DNA of 40,000 nucleotides from an uncultured Pelagibacteraceae bacterium. GTDB taxonomy: Bacteria > Pseudomonadota > Alphaproteobacteria > Pelagibacterales > Pelagibacteraceae. The stretch spans positions 1 to 40,000 of the forward strand of contig CACMRS010000001.1 of NCBI GenBank assembly GCA_902616165.1, read 5' to 3'. The first letter of the stretch is position 1. Each line of letters opens with the position of its first letter. Of the stretch, positions 15,074 through 22,768 are shown one piece after another. The notes below the pieces were generated by a model. It saw nothing but the letters and a program-made list of their open reading frames with translations, searched no databases and had not been told where the DNA came from. The position numbers and the translations under genes are program-made.

Positions 15074-16042
15074 TCAAGAAATATTAAATTGCAAAATATT
15101 ATGAATATGAACTATGCCTATAGTTTTTAATTTATCTTTTTTTTCAAAGACTACTAGTGACGTAATTTTTTTTTCATTCATTAATGAAAGAGCCTTTGCA
15201 GCAAGTGTATTTTTTTCAACACCTATAGGATTTTTAGTCATAATTTCTCTCACTTTTATTGAGTGGATGTTGTAATTTTTTTGATTAAATCTTCTTATTT
15301 GTCCATCAGTTATTATACCTTTTGTTTTTTTTTTATTATTTTGAACTATTAAAACTCCTAATTTTTTTTTGCTTAAAATTTTTATAGCTTTTTTCATCTC
15401 TAAGGTATCTTTTACAAACGGTATATCATTTCCAGTTAGCATTATGTCCTCAACAGTTTTAAGCTGTGCCCCTAAATTTCCACCAGGATGTAATTTTTTG
15501 AAATCCATTTTATCAAATTTTTTAAATTTCATCGTTGCAATTGCCAAAGCGTCTCCTAAGGCAAGCTGTGCCGTTGTACTTGAGGTAGGAACAATACCCG
15601 CTGATTCTAAAACTTTTGGAATTAAGAGTTTTATATCTGAGCCTTTATATAAAATAGAGTCTTTTTTGGATACAATTCCTATTAATAATATTTTATTTCT
15701 ATTGGCATATTGTATTATGTTTTTTAATTCACTTGTTTCTCCAGAGTTACTTATAATAATCAGAATATCTTTTTTGGAAATCATTCCAAGATCTCCATGT
15801 GAAGCTTCACTTGCTAAAAGATTAAACGAGGGGGTTCCAACTGATGCAAGTGTTGATGCGATTTTAGAAGCAATCAATCCACTTTTGCCAACACCACATA
15901 GTATTACCTTTGATTGACATTTTGAAATTTCAACCACAGCTTCATTGAAAGAATTATTTAAATTGTTTTTTAATTTTTGCAGAGCTTTTATTTCTAAATT
16001 AATTACATTTTTAGCTATAGAAATAAATTTTTTTTTATTCAT
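15074..16042 (-). CDS. kdsD: arabinose-5-phosphate isomerase
   Basis: KdsD converts ribulose-5-phosphate to arabinose-5-phosphate, the first step to Kdo of LPS. kdsB, a later step, is also in this window. The 322 residues contain an N-terminal SIS sugar-isomerase domain (VGKSGLIASKIA, EASHGDLGM, SNSGETSEL, and HPGGNLG near residue 190), then two CBS domains (about 205-260 and 270-320). The preferred ATG at 16042 shares its A with the rnd stop codon. A TTG one codon earlier is also open. Confidence 0.94.
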   Translation of the reverse strand: MNKKKFISIAKNVINLEIKALQKLKNNLNNSFNEAVVEISKCQSKVILCGVGKSGLIASKIASTLASVGTPSFNLLASEASHGDLGMISKKDILIIISNSGETSELKNIIQYANRNKILLIGIVSKKDSILYKGSDIKLLIPKVLESAGIVPTSSTTAQLALGDALAIATMKFKKFDKMDFKKLHPGGNLGAQLKTVEDIMLTGNDIPFVKDTLEMKKAIKILSKKKLGVLIVQNNKKKTKGIITDGQIRRFNQKNYNIHSIKVREIMTKNPIGVEKNTLAAKALSLMNEKKITSLVVFEKKDKLKTIGIVHIHNILQFNIS

Positions 16043-16653
16043 CAATGAGACCAGATATCATCTTTAAACAAAGCTAGATCAAGATCAACTCTAGTTTTAA
16101 GAAATTTTAAACAATCTTCGTAAAGATTAATTCTATCTTCTCTTTCTAAAATCTTATTTAATTCATCATGAATTCTATGAAGATATATTACGTCATTTGC
16201 ACAATATTTTAGTTGAGCTGGAGTTAATTCTCCTCCGAAATCTGAGTTTTGAAATTGTTTGCTTATATCTATGTTAATAAATTCTTTAATTAGAGTTTTT
16301 AGCGAATGATTGTCTGAATAAGATCTTGCTAGTTTTGAGGCTATTTTTGTGTCTAGTATGTTATTTGTATTAGTTTTTAAATAATATTTAATGTGAGCCA
16401 AATCTGCTCTTCCAAAATGAAAGATTTTGGTTATCGAGCTGTCATTTAAAACTTTCACTAGATTCGGTGCATTATAATTATTTCTGTCAAATTGAACTAT
16501 GTGAGCGTCTGAATTACCTGATGATATTTGAATTAAGCAAAGCGGATCTCTTCTTACATTTAGTCCCATAAATTCACCATCGACAGCTATTATATTGCCT
16601 AATTTCAGATCATCTGGTAAATCATTTTTGTAAAGTTGTATATTATTACTCAT
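16042..16653 (-). CDS. rnd: ribonuclease D-like 3'-5' exonuclease
   Basis: A 203-residue DEDDy exonuclease domain. Asp25/Glu27 lie in AVDGEFMG, the second Asp is in FHFGRADLAH, and the last motif is YCANDVIYLH (Tyr and Asp four apart). The HRDC domains of full-length E. coli RNase D (375 aa) are absent; this short form is usual in alphaproteobacteria. Likely work is RNA 3'-end trimming. It heads the 14-gene minus-strand run, and only 16 bases separate its start codon from that of the divergent NDUFA9-like gene. Confidence 0.9.
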   Translation of the reverse strand: MSNNIQLYKNDLPDDLKLGNIIAVDGEFMGLNVRRDPLCLIQISSGNSDAHIVQFDRNNYNAPNLVKVLNDSSITKIFHFGRADLAHIKYYLKTNTNNILDTKIASKLARSYSDNHSLKTLIKEFINIDISKQFQNSDFGGELTPAQLKYCANDVIYLHRIHDELNKILEREDRINLYEDCLKFLKTRVDLDLALFKDDIWSH

Positions 16654-16669
16654 TTTTAAACATATATAT

Positions 16670-17662
16670 ATGAAAGCAAAAAATTGTCTAATTTTTGGCG
16701 GTAGTGGTCAAATAGGTAGAAACTTGATAAGAAAACTCACAAAGAACAACTATAGGGTTACAGTTGTTACTAGGAATATTCACCAAAAAAGTTACGTAAT
16801 AAAAACTCAAGCAAATGCCGGCTATATCGATATTGAAGAGGCAAACATTTTTGAAGAGAATAAAATAAGGAAACTATTTATAAAAGCAGATATTTGTATA
16901 AATTTAATCGGTATTTTATTTGAGAAAAAAAAAGGAAATACATTTAAAAATATTCACAGTATCTTTCCAGGCATTTTAGCGAAACTATCTAAAGAATATA
17001 ATCTTAAACATTTTATTCATTTATCTGCATTAGGAATTAATGATGCCAAAGACTCTGAATATGCCAAAAGTAAACTGGAGGGGGAAAGTGAAATATTAAA
17101 AAATTTTCCTTTAGCAACAATACTCAGACCATCAGTTGTTTATTCGGCCGATGATAATTTTACTACAAACTTTATGACCTTATTAAATAGACTTCCTGTT
17201 TTTCCACTTTATTATAATGGTAACACAAAATTTTCCCCAATTTGTTGTTCAGATTTAACAGATACAATATTTCATATAATATCAAATAATATTTATTCTA
17301 AAATAATAGAATGTGTGGGCCCTGAAATAATAACTTTTAAAGAAATATTACAAAGATTACTTAAGCTTATTGATAAAAAAAGAATTTTAATTCCTTTACC
17401 TATAGTTATTGGGAAGTTTTCTGCGCAATTATTTGAATTGATGCCAAAACCAATTCTAACAAGAGATCAATTAAAACTTTTAAAATATGATAATATTGCT
17501 TCAGGAAAATACAAAACCAATTCAGAAATTGGTATACCAAGTAAAAGATATTTTAATGATGAAGTTAAAAAATATTGTTTTATGTGGAGAGATGGAGGTC
17601 AGTTTTCAACAGAAAAATATATTTCTGACAATGATTTAGATAATACCGCCAATAGTAATTAA
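16670..17662 (+). CDS. NAD(P)-dependent epimerase/reductase, complex I NDUFA9-like
   Basis: A 330-residue extended short-chain dehydrogenase-like protein. It has an N-terminal Rossmann motif GGSGQIG (residues 9-15), ADICINLIG, then YAKSKLEGE (YxxxK) and LRPSVVYSADD. This layout matches the alphaproteobacterial relatives of the mitochondrial complex I 39-kDa subunit NDUFA9. In bacteria these are free-standing proteins of uncertain role, possibly in quinone or complex I function. The stop interlocks with the gcrA stop by 4 bases. Its promoter, if separate, must lie inside rnd. Confidence 0.82.
   Translation: MKAKNCLIFGGSGQIGRNLIRKLTKNNYRVTVVTRNIHQKSYVIKTQANAGYIDIEEANIFEENKIRKLFIKADICINLIGILFEKKKGNTFKNIHSIFPGILAKLSKEYNLKHFIHLSALGINDAKDSEYAKSKLEGESEILKNFPLATILRPSVVYSADDNFTTNFMTLLNRLPVFPLYYNGNTKFSPICCSDLTDTIFHIISNNIYSKIIECVGPEIITFKEILQRLLKLIDKKRILIPLPIVIGKFSAQLFELMPKPILTRDQLKLLKYDNIASGKYKTNSEIGIPSKRYFNDEVKKYCFMWRDGGQFSTEKYISDNDLDNTANSN
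16683..16711 (-). promoter_or_regulatory. predicted sigma70-type promoter for the rnd-folC run
   Basis: On the minus strand TTGACC (16711-16706) is followed after 17 bases by GACAAT (16688-16683). This is a strong match to the consensus spacing and gives a leader of about 23 bases before rnd. The site is wholly inside the first codons of the divergent NDUFA9-like gene, because the true intergenic gap is only 16 bases. It is inferred from sequence alone. Confidence 0.45.
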
Positions 17663-18153
17663 GCTGATTGTATTTTTTTTTCAATAAATTCTGGCACTTC
17701 TTCTTTCTCCGTAACTTCCTCTTTTTTACCTTTTGGCTGATAAGCATAAAGTAAATGCAATTTACAATATGAAAAATCTTTTAGTGAGGATCTTCCACAA
17801 AAATAAAATGAACTTTCATCTGGATGTCCTATTGGCCATTTACAAGAATTTTCATCCAGCTCCTCCAACTGTTTTGGATTTTCAGGCTCGAAGTCCTTGT
17901 CTATTAACAAAGATTTAAACTTACTTTTACGGGTTCTTCTTATCGAAACATTTTTTTCTTCTGAAGAATTTTCAAAATTTTGGTTTGTGGTTGCTGTTCT
18001 GGTCTTTATTTTTGCAGATAAATTAAGTCTATGAGCTTTTCCAATAACGGCATTTCTACTTATACCACCAATTATTTCAGCAATTTGGCTAGCGGTATTT
18101 CCTTTACCCCAAAGTTCTTTTAATTTTGCTACTTTTTCTTCTGTCCAACTCAT
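17659..18153 (-). CDS. gcrA: cell-cycle regulator GcrA
   Basis: GcrA is an alphaproteobacterial sigma70 cofactor that senses GANTC methylation by CcrM in Caulobacter. The 164-residue product starts MSWTEEKVAKLKELW, with a helix-turn-helix including SQIAEIIGGISRNAVIGKAHRL. A variable basic linker follows, and the C-terminal family block has CKWPIGHP, FYFCGR and YCKLH. The frame is open to a TTG at 18159, but the ATG at 18153 gives the canonical N-terminus. I saw no GANTC site in the 168 bases upstream, so self-regulation through methylation is not indicated there. Confidence 0.92.
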   Translation of the reverse strand: MSWTEEKVAKLKELWGKGNTASQIAEIIGGISRNAVIGKAHRLNLSAKIKTRTATTNQNFENSSEEKNVSIRRTRKSKFKSLLIDKDFEPENPKQLEELDENSCKWPIGHPDESSFYFCGRSSLKDFSYCKLHLLYAYQPKGKKEEVTEKEEVPEFIEKKIQSA

Positions 18154-18321
18154 ATTCAATATTTAGTATATAACTTATAATTAAACACAATATACTGATT
18201 TAAACTTTAATTAAACAATCAAAATATAAGACTTATCAACAGAAAATTGAAATTAAGTAAAGATATATTTTCAATCCTAACTTGTATAAATAATTAAAGT
18301 TTATAAAAACAAACTAAACTT

Positions 18322-19488
18322 ATGAGCTATTTAGCAAAAAATTATAACAGAAAAAAAATTGGATTTAAGTATGGAAAGGGATGTTATTTGTATTCTGTTA
18401 ATAATAAAAAATATTTAGATTTTGTCCAAGGAATAGCAGTTAACTCTTTAGGCCATGCCCATCCAAGATTAGTTAAAACTTTAAGAGATCAATCCAAAAA
18501 ATTATGGCACGTCTCTAATGCTTTTCAAATTCCAGAAGGAGAAAAATTGGCTAGAAAGTTGTGTAAAAAAACTTTTGCTGATTATGTTATGTTTCAAAAT
18601 AGCGGAGCAGAAGCAACAGAAGCAGCAATTAAAGCTGCGAGAAGATACTTTTATTCAATAGGCAAACCAAAAAAAAATAGAATTTTGTGTATTAAAAATT
18701 CCTTTCATGGAAGAACATTAGCAGCAATTTTTGCAAGTGGTTCAAAGAAAATGACAGAGGGGTTTGGTCCAAAAGTAGAAGGTTTTGATCATTTTAGCTT
18801 TGGAGATCATGACTCACTTAAAAAGAAAATTAATAAAAATACAGCTGCTATTATGGTTGAAACTATTATGGGTGAAGGCGGTATAAAGGTTATTCCTGAT
18901 TGGTGCCTAAAAGATTTAAGAACACTATGTAATAAAAAAAATATCTTACTAATACTTGATGAAGTGCAATGTGGAATTGGAAGATCAGGAGATTTTTTTG
19001 CTTTTGAAACATCAAAAGTGAAGCCAGATATTGTACCAATTGCAAAAGGTATAGGTGGAGGCTTTCCTATTGGTGCAGTGTTAATGAATAAAAAAGTTGC
19101 TTCAGGAATGATACCTGGAACTCATGGATCGACATTTGGAGGAAATCCTTTAGCTATGTCTGTTGGAAATACAGTATTGGATATTATAGCGAATAAAAAA
19201 TTTTTAAATAATGTAAAAAGTGTTTCGAAATATTTTTTATTTAAACTAAATAAAATTAAAGAAAAATATCCGAATTTAATCAAACAAATAAGAGGGAAAG
19301 GTTTGTTAATTGGAATACAATTATACAAAGATCAAACTAAATTTATAAATAAGTTGATGGATAATCAATTATTGACTATTCGAGCAGCAGAAAATGTTGT
19401 ACGTATTTTACCACCACTAAATGTAAAAAGAAAAGAAATAGATATAGCGTTACAAGTTATTGACAAAGTTTGTTCTCAATTAAAATAA
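18322..19488 (+). CDS. argD: acetylornithine aminotransferase
   Basis: ArgD is a class III PLP aminotransferase that converts N-acetylglutamate semialdehyde to acetylornithine. It often also serves in lysine synthesis as succinyl-DAP aminotransferase. The 388 residues include VQGIAVNSLGHAHP, FQNSGAEATEAAIKAAR, SFHGRTLAA, LDEVQCGIGRSG and the PLP lysine in PIAKGIGGGFPIGA. It lies 1 base ahead of argF, and argJ is elsewhere in the window, so the cyclic acetylated arginine route is represented. The 18154-18321 gap upstream must hold its promoter; I found no clear consensus there. Confidence 0.95.
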   Translation: MSYLAKNYNRKKIGFKYGKGCYLYSVNNKKYLDFVQGIAVNSLGHAHPRLVKTLRDQSKKLWHVSNAFQIPEGEKLARKLCKKTFADYVMFQNSGAEATEAAIKAARRYFYSIGKPKKNRILCIKNSFHGRTLAAIFASGSKKMTEGFGPKVEGFDHFSFGDHDSLKKKINKNTAAIMVETIMGEGGIKVIPDWCLKDLRTLCNKKNILLILDEVQCGIGRSGDFFAFETSKVKPDIVPIAKGIGGGFPIGAVLMNKKVASGMIPGTHGSTFGGNPLAMSVGNTVLDIIANKKFLNNVKSVSKYFLFKLNKIKEKYPNLIKQIRGKGLLIGIQLYKDQTKFINKLMDNQLLTIRAAENVVRILPPLNVKRKEIDIALQVIDKVCSQLK

Positions 19489-19489
19489 T

Positions 19490-20419
19490 ATGAAACATTT
19501 TATAAATTTAAAAGATATACCAGCGAAAGATCTTAGAAAGATTATTATTGATGCAAAAAGAAGAAAAGGTTTAAGAAAAAAACTAAATACTCTTGAGGTT
19601 GACAAAGGAGCGCCTCTTAAGGGTAAGATTTTGATTCAAATGTTTGAAAAAGCAAGTTCGAGAACAAGAATTAGTTTTTATTTAGCAATAAAACAGCTTG
19701 GAGGAGGTACTTTGACTTTACGTTCAAATGAACTTCATTTAGGTCAAGGAGGTGAGAGTATCGCTGACACAGCTAAAATTTTATCAACTTATGGTGACGG
19801 TTTTATGTTGAGAACTGATAGTGATAAAAAAATTGAGGATTTCAGAAGATATTTATCAATCCCAATTATAAATGGTCTTAGTCCATCGTCACATCCCACA
19901 CAAGTTTTATCTGATATTTTCACAGTTGAAGAAATAATGAAAAAACCTATTTCAAAATTAAATATTTGTTGGATAGGAGACTCTAATAATGTTTTAGATA
20001 GCTTAATAGCAGCTTCAGTTAAATTTTCATTCAAATTAAATATTGGTTGTCCAAAGAAATTTGAACCAGGAAAAGAAGTTAGAAATTGGGTAAATAAAAA
20101 TAATAAAAAAATTTATATTTATAATGATCCTAAAAAGGCTGCATCTGGTGCAGATGTAATTTTTTCTGATAAAGTAATTTCATTAAATGATAAAGTTAAT
20201 AAGAAAAAAAAAATACAAGCTTTTAAAAAATTCAAAATTGATAAAAAATTAATGAGCCTTTCAAGTAAACAATCTATATTCCTGCATTGTCTACCACGTG
20301 GTGATGAAGTTAGTGACGAGGTTTTTTTAGGAAAAAAATCACATGTTTGGCAACAAGCTCTTAACAGAGTCCATGTTCAAAAAAGTATTTTATTATATTG
20401 CTTTGGAAAATTAAGGTAG
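19490..20419 (+). CDS. argF: ornithine carbamoyltransferase
   Basis: ArgF makes citrulline from ornithine and carbamoyl phosphate. The 309-residue product has the carbamoyl-phosphate motif SSRTR (usually STRTR), HPTQVLSD, WIGDSNNVLDSL and the ornithine loop HCLPRG. It is translationally close to argD (1-base gap). The 3' end overlaps the convergent cytochrome gene by 9 bases. Confidence 0.96.
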   Translation: MKHFINLKDIPAKDLRKIIIDAKRRKGLRKKLNTLEVDKGAPLKGKILIQMFEKASSRTRISFYLAIKQLGGGTLTLRSNELHLGQGGESIADTAKILSTYGDGFMLRTDSDKKIEDFRRYLSIPIINGLSPSSHPTQVLSDIFTVEEIMKKPISKLNICWIGDSNNVLDSLIAASVKFSFKLNIGCPKKFEPGKEVRNWVNKNNKKIYIYNDPKKAASGADVIFSDKVISLNDKVNKKKKIQAFKKFKIDKKLMSLSSKQSIFLHCLPRGDEVSDEVFLGKKSHVWQQALNRVHVQKSILLYCFGKLR

Positions 20420-20950
20420 TGGCAAAGGACTGTCTGAATTCTCATTTAGATATTTTATAACAGAGGCTCTATCTTTTTCTTTTCTAAGACCTGCATATGC
20501 CATCTTTGTTCCTTTTATCCATTTAGCAGGTTTTATTAAAAATCCATTCAATTCTTCAAAAGTCCAATTCTTATCATATGCAGCTAATGCTTTAGAATAT
20601 TTATACTCTTCAATAGCTCCAACTTTTCTTCCGACAACATTATATAGCGCAGGACCTATAGCGTTCTTTCCTCCTTTAACAATCGAATGACAGGCTGCAC
20701 ATTTTTTAAAAACTTTTTCACCGTGAGCAATATCTCCCATTGCCATTAATGCTGATATATCAATTTTATCTGACGAAGTACTTGAGCTGGTTGTGGATAC
20801 AGTAGTGGCAGTTTCTACTTCAACCGAATAACCAGGTGTTTCAGGTTTCTCTACGTAGAATATAACATCAGATAATTTTCCAATACCGATAACAAGCAGG
20901 GCAACCATTAAGATTGCAGCAACTATTTTATTTATTTCAAAAGAATCCAT
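20411..20950 (-). CDS. membrane-anchored cytochrome c, CycM-like
   Basis: A 179-residue class I cytochrome c. An uncleaved N-terminal membrane helix (about residues 8-24) is followed by a Ser/Thr-rich linker (about 47-60) and a haem domain. That domain has Cys84-x-x-Cys87-His88 (KCAACHS), NVVGRKVG and axial Met150 in GTKMAYAG. Domain order matches the CycM/c552 type that carries electrons from the bc1 complex to cytochrome aa3 oxidase in alphaproteobacteria. The haem is expected on the periplasmic side. Confidence 0.88.
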   Translation of the reverse strand: MDSFEINKIVAAILMVALLVIGIGKLSDVIFYVEKPETPGYSVEVETATTVSTTSSSTSSDKIDISALMAMGDIAHGEKVFKKCAACHSIVKGGKNAIGPALYNVVGRKVGAIEEYKYSKALAAYDKNWTFEELNGFLIKPAKWIKGTKMAYAGLRKEKDRASVIKYLNENSDSPLPLP

Positions 20951-21019
20951 TTTTTCTAAATTTTGTAGTGAACGTATAACACGATAAATTAAAAAAAAGC
21001 TAAAATTTAATGTATAAAT

Positions 21020-21049
21020 TTGCCTCTATACTTATTTAATGGGTATAAT
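21020..21049 (+). promoter_or_regulatory. predicted promoter for kdsB-pheA
   Basis: TTGCCT at 21020-21025 and a perfect TATAAT at 21044-21049, spaced 18 bases. The expected transcription start is only about 8 bases before the kdsB ATG at 21064, implying a very short leader without a Shine-Dalgarno sequence. Sequence inference only. Confidence 0.5.
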
Positions 21050-21063
21050 AATTTGAAAATATA

Positions 21064-21795
21064 ATGAAAACTTTAGTAATTATTCCATCTAGAATGGCCG
21101 CTACTAGGCTTCCCGGTAAACCTTTACTGCAAATAAATGGTTTATCAATTATTTCACATGTATCTAAAAAAGCAGAGGAGGCCAATATTGGAGATGTGAT
21201 TGTAGCTACAGAGGACCAGGAAATAATTGACGATGTAAGAAGCAATGGTTTCAATGCTATTTTAACTAGCAATAAACACAAGACAGGTACAGATAGAATT
21301 CACGAGGCGCTTAAAAAATCAAATATTAGAGATGTTGATTTCATTATGAATTTACAAGGTGATGAACCAGCAATAGACATTAAAGATATTGTAAGATTGA
21401 ATGATAAAATGTTAAAAAATCCTTCTAATATAGGAACTCTTGCTGCAACAATAAAAGACAATAAAAACTTGAGAAATGAAAATATTGTAAAGGTTATTAC
21501 TGAAAATACTCTAGGAGAGGACAATTTTCCAAAGGGCAAATCTTTTTTACGAAAGTCTGAGCAGATAGATAATATTTATCATCATATTGGAGTTTATTGT
21601 TATTCAAAAGACTCACTCGAAAAATTTGTTCAATTAAGCCAATCTAAAAATGAAATAGAAAATCGGTTAGAACAATTAAGAGCATTAGATAATAATATTG
21701 ATATCAATGTTTCACTTGCCAAATCATCTCCAATAGGAGTAGATACAGAGGAAGATTATCTAGCCTTAAAAAAAATAATGGAATATAAGAATTGA
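21064..21795 (+). CDS. kdsB: 3-deoxy-manno-octulosonate cytidylyltransferase (CMP-Kdo synthetase)
   Basis: KdsB activates Kdo with CTP for LPS inner core and lipid A assembly. The 243-residue product has the nucleotide-binding start IIPSRMAATRLPGKPL, VIVATEDQEI, MNLQGDEPAI, YHHIGVYCYSKDSLE and the end motif PIGVDTEEDY. With kdsD, lptB and lptC in this window it shows that LPS synthesis and export are retained. The stop overlaps the pheA start by 1 base (TGATG). Confidence 0.95.
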   Translation: MKTLVIIPSRMAATRLPGKPLLQINGLSIISHVSKKAEEANIGDVIVATEDQEIIDDVRSNGFNAILTSNKHKTGTDRIHEALKKSNIRDVDFIMNLQGDEPAIDIKDIVRLNDKMLKNPSNIGTLAATIKDNKNLRNENIVKVITENTLGEDNFPKGKSFLRKSEQIDNIYHHIGVYCYSKDSLEKFVQLSQSKNEIENRLEQLRALDNNIDINVSLAKSSPIGVDTEEDYLALKKIMEYKN

Positions 21796-22628
21796 TGAGT
21801 AAAATTTATTTTCAAGGAACCTTTGGTGCATATTCTCATTTAGCAGCGCTTTCAATTGATACTAAAGCAGAAATCTTGCCTTGTAAAACTTTTGATGAGT
21901 GTTTTAACAAAGCATCCGAAGAACCAGATAGCAGAATTATAATTCCAGAATCAAATAGAATTACTGGTAATATTGGAATTGAATATTTAATATTTAAACA
22001 TAGGCTAAATATTTATAAAGAGCATTTTCAAAAAATTGAGCATAATTTATTAGGACAGCCTGGGGCAAAATTAAAAGATATTAAAGAAGTGTATTCTCAT
22101 GCTCAAGGATTGTCTCAGTGTTCAAAATTTATAAAAGAAAATAATTTAGTAGAACATATTAGAGCGGATACGGCCGGATCTGCAGAAATGATTTCTAAAA
22201 CAAAAGATGTTAAGCAATCAGCTATAGCATCTTCATTGAGCGCTGAAATTTATGGCTTAGAGGTAATTAAAAAAAATATAGAAAACGAAAATGGAAATTT
22301 AACAAGATTTTTGGTTATGGGAAAAAATATTTCTCAACCCGAATTTAAAGATAAAACTTACATAACCTCTTTTTTATTTAAATTAAAAAGTAAGCCAGCT
22401 GCTCTGTATCAATCACTAGGAGGTTTTGCTATTAATGGTGTAAATCTAACTAAACTGCAAAGTTATCCAGAAAAAAATAGTTTCGACTCTTATTTTTTTT
22501 TATGTGATTTGGATGGACACATCGAAGATCCAAAAGTTCAGAAATCTCTTGAAGAGCTGGGTCTACATTGTGAGGATTTTCACGTTCTAGGTGTTTTCGA
22601 AGCAGATAACTTGAGACAAAAAAAATAA
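21795..22628 (+). CDS. pheA: prephenate dehydratase
   Basis: Converts prephenate to phenylpyruvate for phenylalanine. The 277 residues hold the PDT domain (YFQGTFGAYSHLAAL, IIPESNRITGNIG, YSHAQGLSQC, and NLTRFLVMG with the catalytic TRF), then a C-terminal ACT regulatory domain (about 190-270; KPAALYQSLGGFAINGVNLT). There is no chorismate mutase domain, so this is the single-function form found in alphaproteobacteria. The ACT domain implies feedback control by phenylalanine. The ATG at 21795 is chosen; a TTG one codon earlier is also open. Confidence 0.94.
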   Translation: MSKIYFQGTFGAYSHLAALSIDTKAEILPCKTFDECFNKASEEPDSRIIIPESNRITGNIGIEYLIFKHRLNIYKEHFQKIEHNLLGQPGAKLKDIKEVYSHAQGLSQCSKFIKENNLVEHIRADTAGSAEMISKTKDVKQSAIASSLSAEIYGLEVIKKNIENENGNLTRFLVMGKNISQPEFKDKTYITSFLFKLKSKPAALYQSLGGFAINGVNLTKLQSYPEKNSFDSYFFLCDLDGHIEDPKVQKSLEELGLHCEDFHVLGVFEADNLRQKK

Positions 22629-22638
22629 GAATCTTTTC

Positions 22639-22668
22639 TTGTAGATTAGAAATTTTAACTGCTATAAT
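22639..22668 (+). promoter_or_regulatory. predicted promoter of the SRP RNA (and probably dnaX)
   Basis: A perfect TATAAT at 22663-22668 lies 18 bases after TTGTAG at 22639-22644. It would start transcription about 7 bases later, at the G run that begins the SRP RNA stem. This agreement between the predicted start and the RNA 5' end strengthens the call. Confidence 0.6.
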
Positions 22669-22674
22669 GGTCAT

Positions 22675-22760
22675 GGAGGCTAGAGGTGGATGCTGCTTGA
22701 ACCCGACCAGATCTTAACGGAAGCAGTCGTAGAGACAGTTATTCAGGTTCTAGTCTCCTT
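22675..22760 (+). ncRNA. ffs: signal recognition particle RNA (4.5S, small bacterial type)
   Basis: The terminal stem pairs GGAG (22675-22678 region) and CTAGA with TCTAG and CTCC near 22750-22758. An inner GAACC pairs with GGTTC. The conserved domain IV tip is present: CGACCAGATC, a small TTAA-type loop, then CGGAAGCAGTCG, which carries the GGAAGCAG side of the Ffh-binding internal loop. Total length is about 86 bases, as for the small bacterial SRP RNA. A location directly upstream of dnaX is seen in other bacteria. The apical loop differs from the common GGAA type. Confidence 0.88.
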
Positions 22761-22768
22761 ATAGATAT

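Noticed and set aside
15369-15917. A 182-codon frame on the plus strand opposite kdsD
   Set aside because: It lies wholly antisense to the well-conserved kdsD SIS domain, gives a low-complexity product without recognisable motifs, and is explained by codon bias of the real gene.
18154-18321. Consensus promoters or GANTC sites in the gcrA-argD gap
   Set aside because: Only weak AT-rich -10-like matches with bad spacing were found, and there is no GANTC. Promoters must exist but cannot be placed.
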